Source: CAZYFH01 sp964646815 (GTDB lineage: Bacteria > Acidobacteriota > Vicinamibacteria > Vicinamibacterales > UBA8438). Taken from it: DNA of 64,000 bases. Positions 19,873 to 28,992 of this stretch are shown piece after piece. Position numbers and translations under genes: made by a program. Under the pieces are notes generated by a model. That model saw only the letters and a program-made list of their open reading frames with translations, made no database searches and was not told the origin of the DNA. Positions within the stretch are counted from its first letter, which is position 1, and each line of letters begins with the position of its first letter. The DNA lies in assembly GCA_964646815.1 (NCBI GenBank), contig CAZYFH010000006.1:90556-154555 (forward strand), read 5' to 3'.

Positions 19873-20289
19873 ATGAGGCCCCTCGCCGCCGTGGTCGCGT
19901 GGGTCAGCCTCGCCGGAGCTTGGACCATGACCGCGGGAGTCGCCGCGCAAGTCGAACGCCCCTTCGTCTTTTATCGCGTCTGTAATATCGAACCAGGCCA
20001 GGACGATGCTGCCGTGGCACTCGCGCAGGCAATGGTCGACGTCGCCAGCAAGAAATACCCCGAGGTTCAGATGTCAGCGACGATCGGACGCTGGATGACC
20101 GGTTTCCAGAATGTCTCGCAGCCGGTCAACCAGATCCGCTTTTCGGAACAGCACCCCGACCCCGAGACGCGACAGGCCTTCACCGATTTGCTCCAGGCCG
20201 ACGAGGACTTTCTTGTCCTCCAGCAGAAAACCTGGGGAGTGATCGACGTCAGCAGTTGTGTCGAGACCCAGTTCCGCGCACGTCCCTAG
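19873..20289 (+). CDS. Small exported protein of unknown function
   Basis: 138 residues from ATG 19873, chosen because GGAGG sits 7 bp upstream; an alternative ATG at 19840 overlaps the previous stop. A signal peptide (LAAVVAWVSLAGAWTMTAGVAAQ) leaves a ~115-residue mature domain beginning PFVFYRVCNIEPGQDDAAVA, with a second Cys near the C-terminus (VSSCVET) that could pair with the first. The alternating beta-alpha pattern resembles small dimeric alpha/beta-barrel proteins, but I do not recognise a family. It is probably cotranscribed with paralogue 2. Confidence 0.75.
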   Translation: MRPLAAVVAWVSLAGAWTMTAGVAAQVERPFVFYRVCNIEPGQDDAAVALAQAMVDVASKKYPEVQMSATIGRWMTGFQNVSQPVNQIRFSEQHPDPETRQAFTDLLQADEDFLVLQQKTWGVIDVSSCVETQFRARP

Positions 20290-20746
20290 TGACCTGTTTC
20301 GGGTGAATCGGTAATGGTCACCGGCGCCTGGCTGACAAGGCGCGACGAGGGCGCAGACACACCGTACGTGGCCGAGGAGCAACGCCGTCAGGAAGGACGG
20401 CCCCGCCAGGTGGCATCATCAGCCCACATTATGGAGATCCCCCGTCGGAGGGCCTTGCGTTGCTCTGCGTCGGCGTCCCTTAGCACAGACCTAGAGATGT
20501 AAGGAGAACAGGTCAGCCAGTTCGGTGGTGCTTGTCAGCTCATGCCGTACGAGGGGGCGCGGGCACGGTTCTTTCAATTGAGGCCCGTACGACGAGTCAA
20601 CGTTGCAGGAGCTGATTCGGTTTCTGGAGCAACTCGGCTGGCTCGACGAGCGGTGACGTCCTGATGGCGCTCATCGTCGGTGACCACCCTCATCAGCGAA
20701 GGGGAGATGGGCATGTCGACCGCATCCGCTGCAGAAAGGCCGCACC
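20290..20746. other. Non-coding gap, possible unidentified gene remnant
   Basis: No complete gene is seen. The plus-strand frame ending at the TGA of 20653-20655 reads as a plausible protein C-terminus (STLQELIRFLEQLGWLDER) but is closed by a stop about 25 codons upstream and matches no family I can name. The promoter of the PQQ dehydrogenase should lie in the last 100 bp. Confidence 0.4.
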
Positions 20747-22735
20747 ATGCGTACCGTCAGTTTCCTGCTCCTCGTCTTCTTGCTCGTGTCGGCTACGGGC
20801 GCCGCCGCGCAGGAGCCAGCGCGTGAATGGCGCTACTTCGGCGGTGACGAGGCATTCTCCCGGTATGCGCCGCTCGACCAGATCAACCGGCACAACGTCG
20901 ACCAACTCGAGATCGTCTGGCGCCGTCCGGCAGCAGATCCCGAGCTGCTGCGCGCGTTTCCTGATCTACAGCCCAACGCGTACCTGAAGTCCACGCCGGT
21001 CATCATCGAGGACGTCCTCTATGCGCCAAACGCATTCGGGTTACTGGACGCGTTCGATCCGGCGACCGGTGAGACCGTCTGGCGGCAGCCCCCGTTCGTG
21101 GCAACCGAGGAGGAGGTCGCCGGACGAAGCACCCGTGGCGTTGCCTACTGGAGCGACGGTGCCGACCGACGGTTGCTGCTCGTACGCGGAGAGTATCTCT
21201 ACGCGCTCGACCCCTCGACCGGCCGGCGGATTCCCGGCTTCGGTCTCTCCGACCAGGGACGCGCCGACCTGCACTGGGATCGCCCGCTCGCCGAGCAGTT
21301 CAGCTGGTCGGGAGGACCCATTGTCGTCGGCGGCGTCGTCGTCGTGGCCGGCACGACGGCGGGGGCCGGTGATGGCGGCGTCATCCGCGAGGCGGCGCCC
21401 GAAGATGTCCGTGGATTCGACGTGCGCACCGGCGAGTTGCTCTGGACGTTCCACGTCGTGCCGCACCCCGGCGAGTTCGGCGCCGACACGTGGGGTGATG
21501 GGTCAGGCGACTACTCCGGCGATCTCGGCTCGTGGTGCTGTCTGACCGCGGATGAAACGCTGGGCCATGTCTACGTCCCGCTCTCGGCGCCGACCGGCAT
21601 GGTCTACGGTGGGCACCGGCCTGGCGACAACCTCTTCTCGGACAGTCTCGTGGCAATCGACGCGACGACCGGCGAGCGAGTCTGGCACTTCCAGATGGTG
21701 CATCACGACGTCTGGGAATACGATACGGTGGGCCCGGCAACGCTCGGCGAGATCACTGTCGACGGACGCCGTATCAAGGCGGTGATGCAGCCGAGCAAGA
21801 CGGCGTTCCTGTACGTGTTCGATCGGGAGAGCGGCGAGCCTGTGTGGCCTATCGAGGAACGCAAAGTACCGCAGTCGATCGCGCAGGGAGAAAGGACCTC
21901 GTCGACCCAGCCGTTTCCGACCAAGCCGCCGCCCTTTGACCTGCAGGGTATCACTGTGGACGACTTGATCGATTTCACACCAGAGCTTCGCACAGAGGCG
22001 CTTGAGGCAGTCGAATCGCTGGTCCTCGGTCCCCTCTTCACTCCACCTTGGCCCCAGAGCGACGACCCCGACGCCAAGCAGGGGACGCTGACAGCTCCGG
22101 GCGGCTGGGGTGCCGGCAACTGGCACACTGGAGCATTCGACCAAGAGACCGGCATCTACTACGCCGTGTCTCACACCATGCCGACCGTGTGGAGCGTCGT
22201 CCCCACGGACGACGACCCCGATGCCACGCTTGCCTGGGCTACGCCCCGTGGGGAGAACCAACGCGTGCCGACCCCCCGACCGCACGGGCTTCCGATCACC
22301 AAGCCACCCTATGGCCGCATCACCGCGCTCGACCTGAACCGCGGCGAACTCGCCTGGATGGTGCCGAATGGTGACGGTCCCCGGAACCATCCGCTGCTGC
22401 GAGACCTCGACCTGCCGCCGCTGGGCATCCCCAACCGGCCCGCTCCCCTGGTCACCAAGACACTGCTGTTCCTTGGTGAAGGCAGCGACGCCATCATCGG
22501 CACGCTCCGCGGCGAGGGTTCCCCGTCCGACCCCGAGCAAGACCAATCTTGGCGTTGGGGGAAGCAGTTCCGGGCCTACGACAAGGCGACCGGAGCAGTC
22601 ATCTGGGAGACCGAGCTTCCGGCCGGGACGACCGGTGGCCCGATGACCTACATGCACGAGGGCAAGCAGTACCTCGTCGTCGCGGTGGGGACCAGAGACG
22701 AGATCCCCGAGTGGGTCGCACTGGCGCTGCCCTAA
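20747..22735 (+). CDS. PQQ-dependent dehydrogenase (quinoprotein), exported
   Basis: 662 residues with a signal peptide (FLLLVFLLVSATGAAAQ). The mature start EWRYFGGDEAFSRYAPLDQI and repeated GxxxAxDxxTGxxxW blades (LDAFDPATGETVWRQPP, FDVRTGELLWTF, IDATTGERVWHFQM) define the eight-bladed propeller of quinoprotein alcohol/glucose dehydrogenases. Adjacent cysteines at ~264-265 (GSWCCL) fall where a vicinal disulfide is found in some PQQ enzymes. HHDVWEYDTVGP and the final GGPMTYMHEGKQYLVVAVG are family landmarks. There is no CxxCH heme domain, so electrons must go to a separate acceptor or to quinone. Substrate unknown. Confidence 0.93.
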   Translation: MRTVSFLLLVFLLVSATGAAAQEPAREWRYFGGDEAFSRYAPLDQINRHNVDQLEIVWRRPAADPELLRAFPDLQPNAYLKSTPVIIEDVLYAPNAFGLLDAFDPATGETVWRQPPFVATEEEVAGRSTRGVAYWSDGADRRLLLVRGEYLYALDPSTGRRIPGFGLSDQGRADLHWDRPLAEQFSWSGGPIVVGGVVVVAGTTAGAGDGGVIREAAPEDVRGFDVRTGELLWTFHVVPHPGEFGADTWGDGSGDYSGDLGSWCCLTADETLGHVYVPLSAPTGMVYGGHRPGDNLFSDSLVAIDATTGERVWHFQMVHHDVWEYDTVGPATLGEITVDGRRIKAVMQPSKTAFLYVFDRESGEPVWPIEERKVPQSIAQGERTSSTQPFPTKPPPFDLQGITVDDLIDFTPELRTEALEAVESLVLGPLFTPPWPQSDDPDAKQGTLTAPGGWGAGNWHTGAFDQETGIYYAVSHTMPTVWSVVPTDDDPDATLAWATPRGENQRVPTPRPHGLPITKPPYGRITALDLNRGELAWMVPNGDGPRNHPLLRDLDLPPLGIPNRPAPLVTKTLLFLGEGSDAIIGTLRGEGSPSDPEQDQSWRWGKQFRAYDKATGAVIWETELPAGTTGGPMTYMHEGKQYLVVAVGTRDEIPEWVALALP

Positions 22736-22737
22736 CC

Positions 22738-22899
22738 GAGGTGTTGTTCGACGCGATCTTGGCCCGTGGCAGGCCGATGGGACGTGGCAGCGGGCCGTTC
22801 TCGCTGGAGGATGGGCGGACCAACGACTGGAATGGCAGACGCGGAGTCTGCCTCAAGGAAGCCAACGGACACGTCCTCGAACTCCTCACGGTCGAATAG
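22738..22899 (+). pseudogene. VOC/glyoxalase-fold protein relic, C-terminal half
   Basis: Starting 2 bp after the PQQ dehydrogenase stop, the frame reads LFDAILARGRP, then GSGPFSLEDGRTNDWNG and RRGVCLKEANGHVLELLTVE before a TAG. This is the C-terminal half of a VOC metal-binding module, with the metal-ligand Glu in HVLELLT. There is no start codon or N-terminal half, so it is a truncated relic. An N-terminal VOC half lies directly after another PQQ dehydrogenase at 58138. Confidence 0.7.
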
Positions 22900-23236
22900 G
22901 CCACTGCAACGCGTCCTCCGCGGAATGACCCGGTGGAACCGCTGAGCAAGACACGGGTCGGGGCCCTTCTTCGTTCAATTATCGCCCACCGTGTCCCATT
23001 AAAGAGCACACTGGCGTCCGAGACAGCGATGCCTATTCGCGTGGGCGACGATGTGAGTGCTGAAAAGCGGGGAGAGACTTCGGTTGGAGAATTACCAGCA
23101 TTCGGGCACGAAGGTTGCCGCTTCTTGACCGGGATCCAGTGACGACGTTTGACAATACACCTTGTCTCGATGGTTTCGCGCTGATGGTGAGCACGCCCGC
23201 TATCCAGATGACGGTTGCGATGGAGGCCGCGCCAGC

Positions 23237-23447
23237 GACCGGTCGCGACGCTTTCAGCTGCAAGTGCCAGTCCAATACCCGCTTGAGGACGACGACGAGT
23301 GGCACACCGGTGTCACCGAGAACATCAGCCATTCCGGCGTGCCTCATCTTAGATGGCGAGACCTTGCGGTTCGGACAGAAGTCTGCCGCGCAGGTCGTCG
23401 AACCAGGCGAATCCCCCACCGGCAGCCCAACCTTCTTCGACTCCTGA
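23237..23447 (+). pseudogene. PilZ-domain relic with single-base frameshift
   Basis: The frame from 23237 reads DRSRRFQLQVPVQYPL, then GVTENISHSGV, matching the c-di-GMP-binding PilZ signature (RR...ExSxxG). Immediately after, the homology moves one base over and continues LILDGETLRFGQ, as expected for PilZ (xSxxGxLIxxxxxLxxGQ). The rest is degenerate and stops at 23447. No start codon with an RBS is apparent. The flanking stretches 22900-23236 and 23448-23700 show no other gene. Confidence 0.55.
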
Positions 23448-23704
23448 TGGCCGACGGTGTCCCGCTCATCGACCGCCCCATCGAATTCCGCCTGGCGGCG
23501 GGCGTCAAGTGGTCTCTCGGGAGGAGATGCCGAGACGGCAATGGACAGTAGCGTCACGATCCACATCACACAGTTCTGGCCAACAACCCTACGAATTCGA
23601 GGAGTGTGTATGCTCCCGACATCCTGGCGGGTATCTGTCCTTGCACCTGGTTGCGCACGGGTCCATGATGGGCGCACTTGGATGAGAGCGATAAGGAGGA
23701 CCAG

Positions 23705-24661
23705 ATGAACCATCGATGTCTCGCCACCTTGTTTTCGGTGATAGCGGGCATGGCGCTGTCAACTAATCCTGTCCAGGCCCAAACCGCTCCCCAGACGCCA
23801 TGGGGCCATCCGGATCTTCAAGGCGTGTGGGACTTCCGCACCATCACCCCCCTTCAGCGGCCCGAAGAGCTAGCAGATAAGGAGTTCCTGACAGAGGAAG
23901 AGGCGGCCAACCTCGAACAAGAAACCATTGACCGGAACGAACATCTCTTGCATCAGGCCGCCAGGCGGACGTCGGCAGGCGGGAACATAGGCGCCTACAA
24001 CAACTTCTGGATGGACCGCGGGACCAACGTCGTCGGGAATCGCCGGACGTCGCTCATCGTGGATCCGCCAAACGGGAGGATTCCTCCCTTGACGCCTGAG
24101 GGACAGCAGCGGGTGGACGCTCGGGCAGAGGCTCGAGACCGCCCCGCCGTCTCATGGGAGGATCGAAGCCTGTTCGAGCGGTGTGTCACCCGCGGTCTAC
24201 CAAGGCTTCCGGGTGGCTATAACCAGAATCTTCAGATTCTTCAGACTCCTGACCACGTGGTGATCCTCTACGAGATGATGCGCGAGGTTCGCGTCATCCC
24301 GCTGGACGGACAACCGCATCTCGAAGACAACGTCCGCCTATGGCATGGCGATTCGCGCGGCCGGTGGGAGGACGAAACACTGGTCGTCGAGACGACGAAC
24401 GTCTCCCCCAAAGCCCACTTCAGGGGATCCGGTGACGGACTGCACCTGATCGAGCGTTTTACGCGTATCGACGCCGACACGGTTGACCACCAGGTCACGA
24501 TCAAGGATCCAACGACGTTTACCGAGCCCTGGACCGCATCGATTCCGCTGCGGGCGACACAAGATCAGATGTATGAGTACGCGTGTCACGAGGGGAACTA
24601 CAGCATGGAGAGCACGCTCAGCGGTGCCCGCGCGATCGAGAAAAGAGCGCAGGCTGAGTAG
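23705..24661 (+). CDS. Secreted 'PDLQGIW' family protein, paralogue 3
   Basis: 318 residues from ATG 23705 with AAGGAGG upstream and a signal peptide ending near NPVQAQ. Motifs: PWGHPDLQGVWDFRTITPLQ, FLTEEEAANLEQETIDRNE (almost identical to paralogue 2), YNNFWMDRGTNVVGNRRTSL, GYNQNLQILQTPDHVVILYE, WHGDSRGRWEDETLVVET and YEYACHEGNYSMESTL. It is the shortest full-length paralogue and lacks the longer insert before the RC motif, where it has ERCVTRGLPRLPGGYN instead. It stands alone between relics with no obvious operon partner. Confidence 0.9.
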   Translation: MNHRCLATLFSVIAGMALSTNPVQAQTAPQTPWGHPDLQGVWDFRTITPLQRPEELADKEFLTEEEAANLEQETIDRNEHLLHQAARRTSAGGNIGAYNNFWMDRGTNVVGNRRTSLIVDPPNGRIPPLTPEGQQRVDARAEARDRPAVSWEDRSLFERCVTRGLPRLPGGYNQNLQILQTPDHVVILYEMMREVRVIPLDGQPHLEDNVRLWHGDSRGRWEDETLVVETTNVSPKAHFRGSGDGLHLIERFTRIDADTVDHQVTIKDPTTFTEPWTASIPLRATQDQMYEYACHEGNYSMESTLSGARAIEKRAQAE

Positions 24662-24713
24662 AGGTAGTTCGAAACGCGAGCCGCTCCCCTTACAGCGGGC
24701 ACCACGGAGTACT

Positions 24714-25094
24714 TCATAGCCGGCCGCGGTAAAGCGGTGCCTGTTTTCTTTCTGCGTGGCTGATGGTGGCCGTCTGTGGTCCGTGTCCTGAAAAATCTTG
24801 CACGTGGATATCGCCGTACACGGCGTCGCCGAGCTTGAATCTCTGGTCATCCTTGCCTGTCGGCTCGACCACTCCCGCGACGTCGCAGCCGGCGATCTGT
24901 AGCTTCGACTTGAACCAGCCGAAGACAGGGCGCAGGGGGGGAGGCTGCCTCACGACGAACCCGATTTCCCAATCGTTCACGAACGATTCATGGACGCGTA
25001 CCAGGACCTCGTCGCCGGCGGGAACGGGCTTGGGGACCTCCGTCAGTTCAAGGGAATCAGGCGATCCGTATTTCGTCTAGGCGATGGCTTTCAT
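24714..25094 (-). pseudogene. Zinc-type/quinone-reductase-like alcohol dehydrogenase relic
   Basis: From ATG 25094, with GGAG six bases upstream, the frame reads MKAIA, then TAG, then TKYGSPDSLELTEVPKPVPA, where family members have Tyr at the stop position (MKAIxYTKYG). Reading continues in frame through VNDWEIGFVVRQ and IAGCDVAGVVEPTGKD to LGDAVYGD, then leaves the family and ends at 24714. Normal members are about 320-340 residues, so about two thirds, including the nucleotide-binding domain, is gone. Intact RBS and start with a stop at codon 6 suggest recent inactivation. Confidence 0.75.
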
Positions 25095-25173
25095 CGGATT
25101 CTCCTTGCCGACCCCCCTCTCTATTCGCAGAAATGGGGTGCCAGGTTCATCTCGTCCTTGCACCACTGATCAG

Positions 25174-25312
25174 ATGTTCGGCACGGATGAGCAGGTGGCA
25201 CTGCGCTGACGCCTGATCGCAACCGCAGGCGGCGGGACACCGATCGATGTACCCCTCGTTTCGATCTTCGCGGTGGCCGACGGGAGGATCACAGAAGTCT
25301 GGATCTACGGCG
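25174..25312 (+). pseudogene. SnoaL/NTF2-like protein relic with in-frame TGA
   Basis: The plus frame from ATG 25174 reads FGTDEQVALR, a TGA at 25207-25209, then RLIATAGGGTPIDVP and LVSIFAVADGRITEVWIYGD in the same frame. The second part is the C-terminal strand pair of SnoaL-like proteins (IDVPxVxxFxVxDGRIxExWxYxD). The stop falls where Trp is common in the family (VALRWRL). Homology ends at about 25312. Downstream, 25313-25496 shows nothing else. Confidence 0.5.
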
Positions 25313-25496
25313 ACACGACCCCGACAACGCGTTCGCCAGAACCGCCCAATCGTCGTCGACAACGTCCTGACCGCGCAGCGGGGCACAGCGCCGCGGCCAA
25401 GTGTGCACCCAACCACCAGAGGGCTATCCATCGCGCGAACGACCGTGCAACGACTCGTGGAGTCATCCTGTGCTCCAACGCCGCCGCATCCGCCAG

Positions 25497-26516
25497 CTAT
25501 TTGGCCGCACCGTCGCGCAGCGGTTTGTCGACCACGGCCAGGCCCTTGTCCAGCCACTCGGCATCCGGGAGGCCGTGGCCCAGGCCCTCGACGGAGAGAT
25601 ACTCGAATGTTCGGAAGCCACTGTTCTTGATCACGTCCCACAGGCGTGGCACGTAGGTGGCCACGGTGTCATTCGTGCCCTGGACGATGGCGTGACGCGA
25701 GCGGTCGCGTGCCAGCGTCAGGTGGGAGGCCGGCGGCTTGCCTATCGTTGGTGGGAGGAACCGCCCCCCCCGCGGCGGCGTGGGCTCGTACCAGTTCACC
25801 CCCGCAAAGTAGACCCCGCCCATGAAACGGTCGGGGTGAATGATCGCCACCGAGCTGGCGACACGAGCGCCACCCGAGTGGCCCGAGACGTAGATTCGAT
25901 CTGGATCAATCTCGTATCGCTGCTTCGCCAGGTCGACCGACTCCAGGGCCACTGCCCGACGCCAGAGCGGAGAGATCCGGTTCCCCGCCCCGTTGGGCCC
26001 CACCCAGATGAGCGCGTTCTTCTCTAGCGTCTCCCGCCATCGTTCGGGAACGCCCCCTCTGGCCCCCGGGGAGATGAACACGAACAGGCCATGTGGCCGA
26101 CCTTCCGCCGCAGCCGTCGGCGCGTGGACCACCCAGGACTGGCCGTTCTCGTCGTTCACCACCGTCGTGATCGTGGCGTCGTTCTCGATCCGGTCGTACT
26201 GGGCCCTGAACTGATCCTTCCTCTCGGCGTCGGTGAACGCGACGCCGGTGCCCCTGAGGTACCCCTCCATCACCTCGAGATAGGTGGCCTTCGCCACGCC
26301 GGAGGCCTCAATCGTGTACGTCCCGGCGTAGGGCGTGAGGTCGGCGGGCTGAACGGGCCCGGCTGCGTGCTCGACCTGGGCGACGACCAGCACCGAGAGC
26401 AAGGCAACGACGAAGGTCGTGACGGTCAGAAGATGGAACATCGAACGAGCTCCGGAGAATCCTCGTACGGCAGCGGCAACACGCCGACTGAGTGCGATGA
26501 TAGTGCCCCGGCCCAT
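25497..26516 (-). CDS. Exported alpha/beta hydrolase, poly(3-hydroxybutyrate)-depolymerase/LpqC-like
   Basis: 339 residues from ATG 26516, chosen because GGAGG lies upstream; the frame runs further to 26606. An N-terminal hydrophobic segment (FHLLTVTTFVVALLSVLVVAQ, residues ~26-46) is a signal peptide or anchor. A nucleophile elbow VSGHSGGARVAS (Ser of GHSGG), an oxyanion-region FVFISPGARGG and a C-terminal GLGHGLPDAEW histidine give a serine hydrolase triad. The layout resembles extracellular PHB-depolymerase/feruloyl-esterase-like proteins, with a non-catalytic ~110-residue N-terminal part. The substrate is probably an ester. It is divergent from the kinase relic. Confidence 0.85.
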   Translation of the reverse strand: MGRGTIIALSRRVAAAVRGFSGARSMFHLLTVTTFVVALLSVLVVAQVEHAAGPVQPADLTPYAGTYTIEASGVAKATYLEVMEGYLRGTGVAFTDAERKDQFRAQYDRIENDATITTVVNDENGQSWVVHAPTAAAEGRPHGLFVFISPGARGGVPERWRETLEKNALIWVGPNGAGNRISPLWRRAVALESVDLAKQRYEIDPDRIYVSGHSGGARVASSVAIIHPDRFMGGVYFAGVNWYEPTPPRGGRFLPPTIGKPPASHLTLARDRSRHAIVQGTNDTVATYVPRLWDVIKNSGFRTFEYLSVEGLGHGLPDAEWLDKGLAVVDKPLRDGAAK

Positions 26517-26625
26517 CTTCTGTCCCTCCTGTCCGTTCGTTGCATAGCTGTTGTCCGGTTTCGGCAGTGATCCAGCCGGGACGGTGGCACAATCACCAGG
26601 TTCCACACCAGAACCTAAGGCCTTG

Positions 26626-26768
26626 AAAGTCGGCCCTCAGCTCGCGCACTTCGACGTGACCGCCCTCATCGGCGAAGGGGCCATGGGCCAGGTCTATCGC
26701 GCCACCGACACGCAACTCGGCCGCGACGTCGCGTTTGAGATCCCGCCGACACGTTCGCCGCTGACTGA
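26626..26768 (+). pseudogene. Ser/Thr protein kinase N-terminal relic
   Basis: The frame reads VGPQLAHFDVTALIGEGAMG then QVYRATDTQLGRDVAFEI. This is subdomain I (GxGxxG) and II of Hanks-type kinases, but the catalytic Lys of 'VAxK' is Glu (VAFE). One base later the frame slips: the other frame reads PDTFAAD and hits TGA at 26766-26768, as in KxLPDxFAxDPxR of acidobacterial kinases. Only about 45 of the ~270 kinase-domain residues remain, so it is inactive. Confidence 0.65.
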
Positions 26769-26796
26769 TTGTCCTGCCGGCGGCCGTTCGCGCCGC

Positions 26797-28857
26797 TCAG
26801 GGCGTCGGTCCGTCTCCGGTACCGAGCCACGCGTCCAGCCACCCCAGCACCGTCTCGTGCCACTTGATGCTATTGGCTGGCCTCATCACCCAGTGGTTCT
26901 CATCAGGGAAGTAGAGCAGACGGCTCGGGATACCGCGCCGCTGCAGGGCGTTGAAGGTGCTGAGTCCCTGCTCGAGCGGCACGCGATGATCCTCCTGGCC
27001 GTGGATGACCAGCATCGGCGTCTGCCAGGACGCCACGTACCGTACGGGGTTGTGCAGTTCGTGGCCATCCGGGTTATCGTGGTAGGGTCCCCCGTGCTCC
27101 CACTCGGGAAACCACAACTCCTCTGTGGAGTAGTACATCGACCGCATGTCGAAGACCCCGTCGTGGTTCACGAAGCACCGGAAGCGGTCGGGCCAATTGC
27201 CGGCGATCCAATTGACCATGTAGCCACCATAGGACGCTCCCAGGGCGCAGACGTTGTCGCCGTCCATCCAGTCGTAGCGCTCGAGCGCCGCCGCGAGGCC
27301 CATTTGCAGGTCATCGAGCGGCTTGCCGCCCCAGTCGCCGGTGATCGCGTCGGTGAACGCCTGCCCGTAACCGACCGACCCGTGGAAGTCGACCATGACC
27401 ACGGCGTAGTCAGCGGCGGCGTAGCTCTGCGGGTTCCACCGGTAATGGAAATGGTTACCGAACGAACCCTGCGGGCCGCCGTGGATGAGGAAGGCGACGG
27501 GATAGGTGCGACCGGCCTCGAAACGGGCCGGCTTTACCACCTGTGCATAGACGGTGTCGCCGCCGGCTCCGGGAAAGCTGAACTGCTCGTGGTCGCCGAA
27601 GGTAATTGCCGTCAGCCGTTCCGCATTGACGTGCGTGATTTGACGCAGATCGCCCCCGTTGGTACCCGCTGTGAAGAGCTCGACCGGCAGTTGCAGGTTG
27701 TCGAGCCCGAAGACCAGCCGGTCGTCGGCGACCGACGGCAACCCGACATAGCCAAGGTCATCGAGAACAGTAGTCACCGCGCCGCTTGTCACGTCAATGG
27801 CGAACAGCGAGACGTGCCCGACGTTTTGGGCGATGGCGTAGAGCGTCGCGCCGTCCGGCGCCCACACCAAACCGCCGGGTGACCGGTCCCAGTCGGGCGC
27901 GAGCTCCCGGGTTGGGCCGTCCTGCCAGCGCCGCAGCATGATGCGAAGCCGGTCGGCCTCGAAACCAGGTCGTTCCATCGCCAGGTACGCGAGCGTGCTG
28001 CCGTCGGGCGAGAACGTGGGCGCGGTGTCCCAGGCGTCGTTTTCGTCGGTCAGATTCCTCGGTGGATGGGAGCCGTCGACCGGCGACAGCCAGAGATCGA
28101 AGTTCGTGGACCACGGCTCGCCTTCGCCGACGCGCGCGGTCAGCACGATCCCGCCGCCGTCCGGCGTGAAAGCGAACTCCTCAGCGCCGCCAAACGGCAC
28201 GGAAGGGGCATCGCCGTCGACCCCCACCATTACATCGACCGGCGTGCCACCGTCGACCGGCAGGACGAAGATGTGGGACCGGCGTCCATCCTCCCACGTG
28301 TCCCAGTGCCGGACGAAGACTCCGTCGTAGACGCGGCCCGTCGAGGCATGGTCCTTGCGCGCCGCGAGACGGTCGGCCGTGCAGGCGAGGGTGGCGCAGT
28401 CGACGAACACTTCCATCGAGACCGCCAGGCGTGAGCCGTCAGGCGAGAGCGTCAGGTTGGCAGCGTCTAGGGGCAGCTCGGTGATCGGTTCCGCCTCGCG
28501 GCTGCTCATCGCAAGCCGCCAGACCTGCGAGGAGCCGGACCGGGTCGACAGGAAGTAGAGCCAGGCGCCGTCGGGTGACCAGCGCGGGTTGAAATCGCCG
28601 GCGGGGTGGCTGGTGAGACGGCGAGGCTCCCCGCCGTCGACGCTCGTCAACCAGATGTCGCTGCGGCGCCGATCCGCTTCGAGGTCGAGGGCGCTGACGA
28701 CAAACGCAATCTCCCTTCCGTCTGGGGACACCTGCGGCTCGGACACCCTGTCCATCGACACCAGGTCGAGCGGTGTCATAGTCCCGAGCGTCTGGGCCGC
28801 GCCGGGTCCGGGCGCCAACAGTATGGCGACGAGAAGGGTGGTCAGATGACGGGACAT
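26797..28857 (-). CDS. Exported S9-family peptidase (prolyl oligopeptidase/DPP-type)
   Basis: 686 residues, ATG preceded by AGGAG, with a signal peptide (TTLLVAILLAPGPGAAQ). The N-terminal two thirds form a TolB-like propeller with repeated SPDG blades (VSPDGREIAFVV, WSPDGAWLYFLSTRSG, FSPDGSTLAYLAM). The C-terminal alpha/beta hydrolase domain carries the nucleophile S542 in GASYGGYM, the Asp in HGQEDHRVP and the His in DENHWVM. It is expected to release dipeptides or acylated residues from short peptides in the periplasm. It stands alone between two relics. Confidence 0.95.
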   Translation of the reverse strand: MSRHLTTLLVAILLAPGPGAAQTLGTMTPLDLVSMDRVSEPQVSPDGREIAFVVSALDLEADRRRSDIWLTSVDGGEPRRLTSHPAGDFNPRWSPDGAWLYFLSTRSGSSQVWRLAMSSREAEPITELPLDAANLTLSPDGSRLAVSMEVFVDCATLACTADRLAARKDHASTGRVYDGVFVRHWDTWEDGRRSHIFVLPVDGGTPVDVMVGVDGDAPSVPFGGAEEFAFTPDGGGIVLTARVGEGEPWSTNFDLWLSPVDGSHPPRNLTDENDAWDTAPTFSPDGSTLAYLAMERPGFEADRLRIMLRRWQDGPTRELAPDWDRSPGGLVWAPDGATLYAIAQNVGHVSLFAIDVTSGAVTTVLDDLGYVGLPSVADDRLVFGLDNLQLPVELFTAGTNGGDLRQITHVNAERLTAITFGDHEQFSFPGAGGDTVYAQVVKPARFEAGRTYPVAFLIHGGPQGSFGNHFHYRWNPQSYAAADYAVVMVDFHGSVGYGQAFTDAITGDWGGKPLDDLQMGLAAALERYDWMDGDNVCALGASYGGYMVNWIAGNWPDRFRCFVNHDGVFDMRSMYYSTEELWFPEWEHGGPYHDNPDGHELHNPVRYVASWQTPMLVIHGQEDHRVPLEQGLSTFNALQRRGIPSRLLYFPDENHWVMRPANSIKWHETVLGWLDAWLGTGDGPTP

Positions 28858-28992
28858 GATCTTCTCCTGAGCGACGTGCCGAAGAGGCCTGATTACTTGC
28901 CGGGCTCGAGCATCGGCCTAGCGTACTGCCAGCCGTTCCCTCATGGACCAGTAACTTGTAACTTGCACAGAGTCTCCGCCGCCACTGTCAAC

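Noticed and set aside
20581..20655. Peptide STLQELIRFLEQLGWLDER before the PQQ dehydrogenase
   Set aside because: Looks like the end of a gene but is too short to assign, and a stop lies just upstream.
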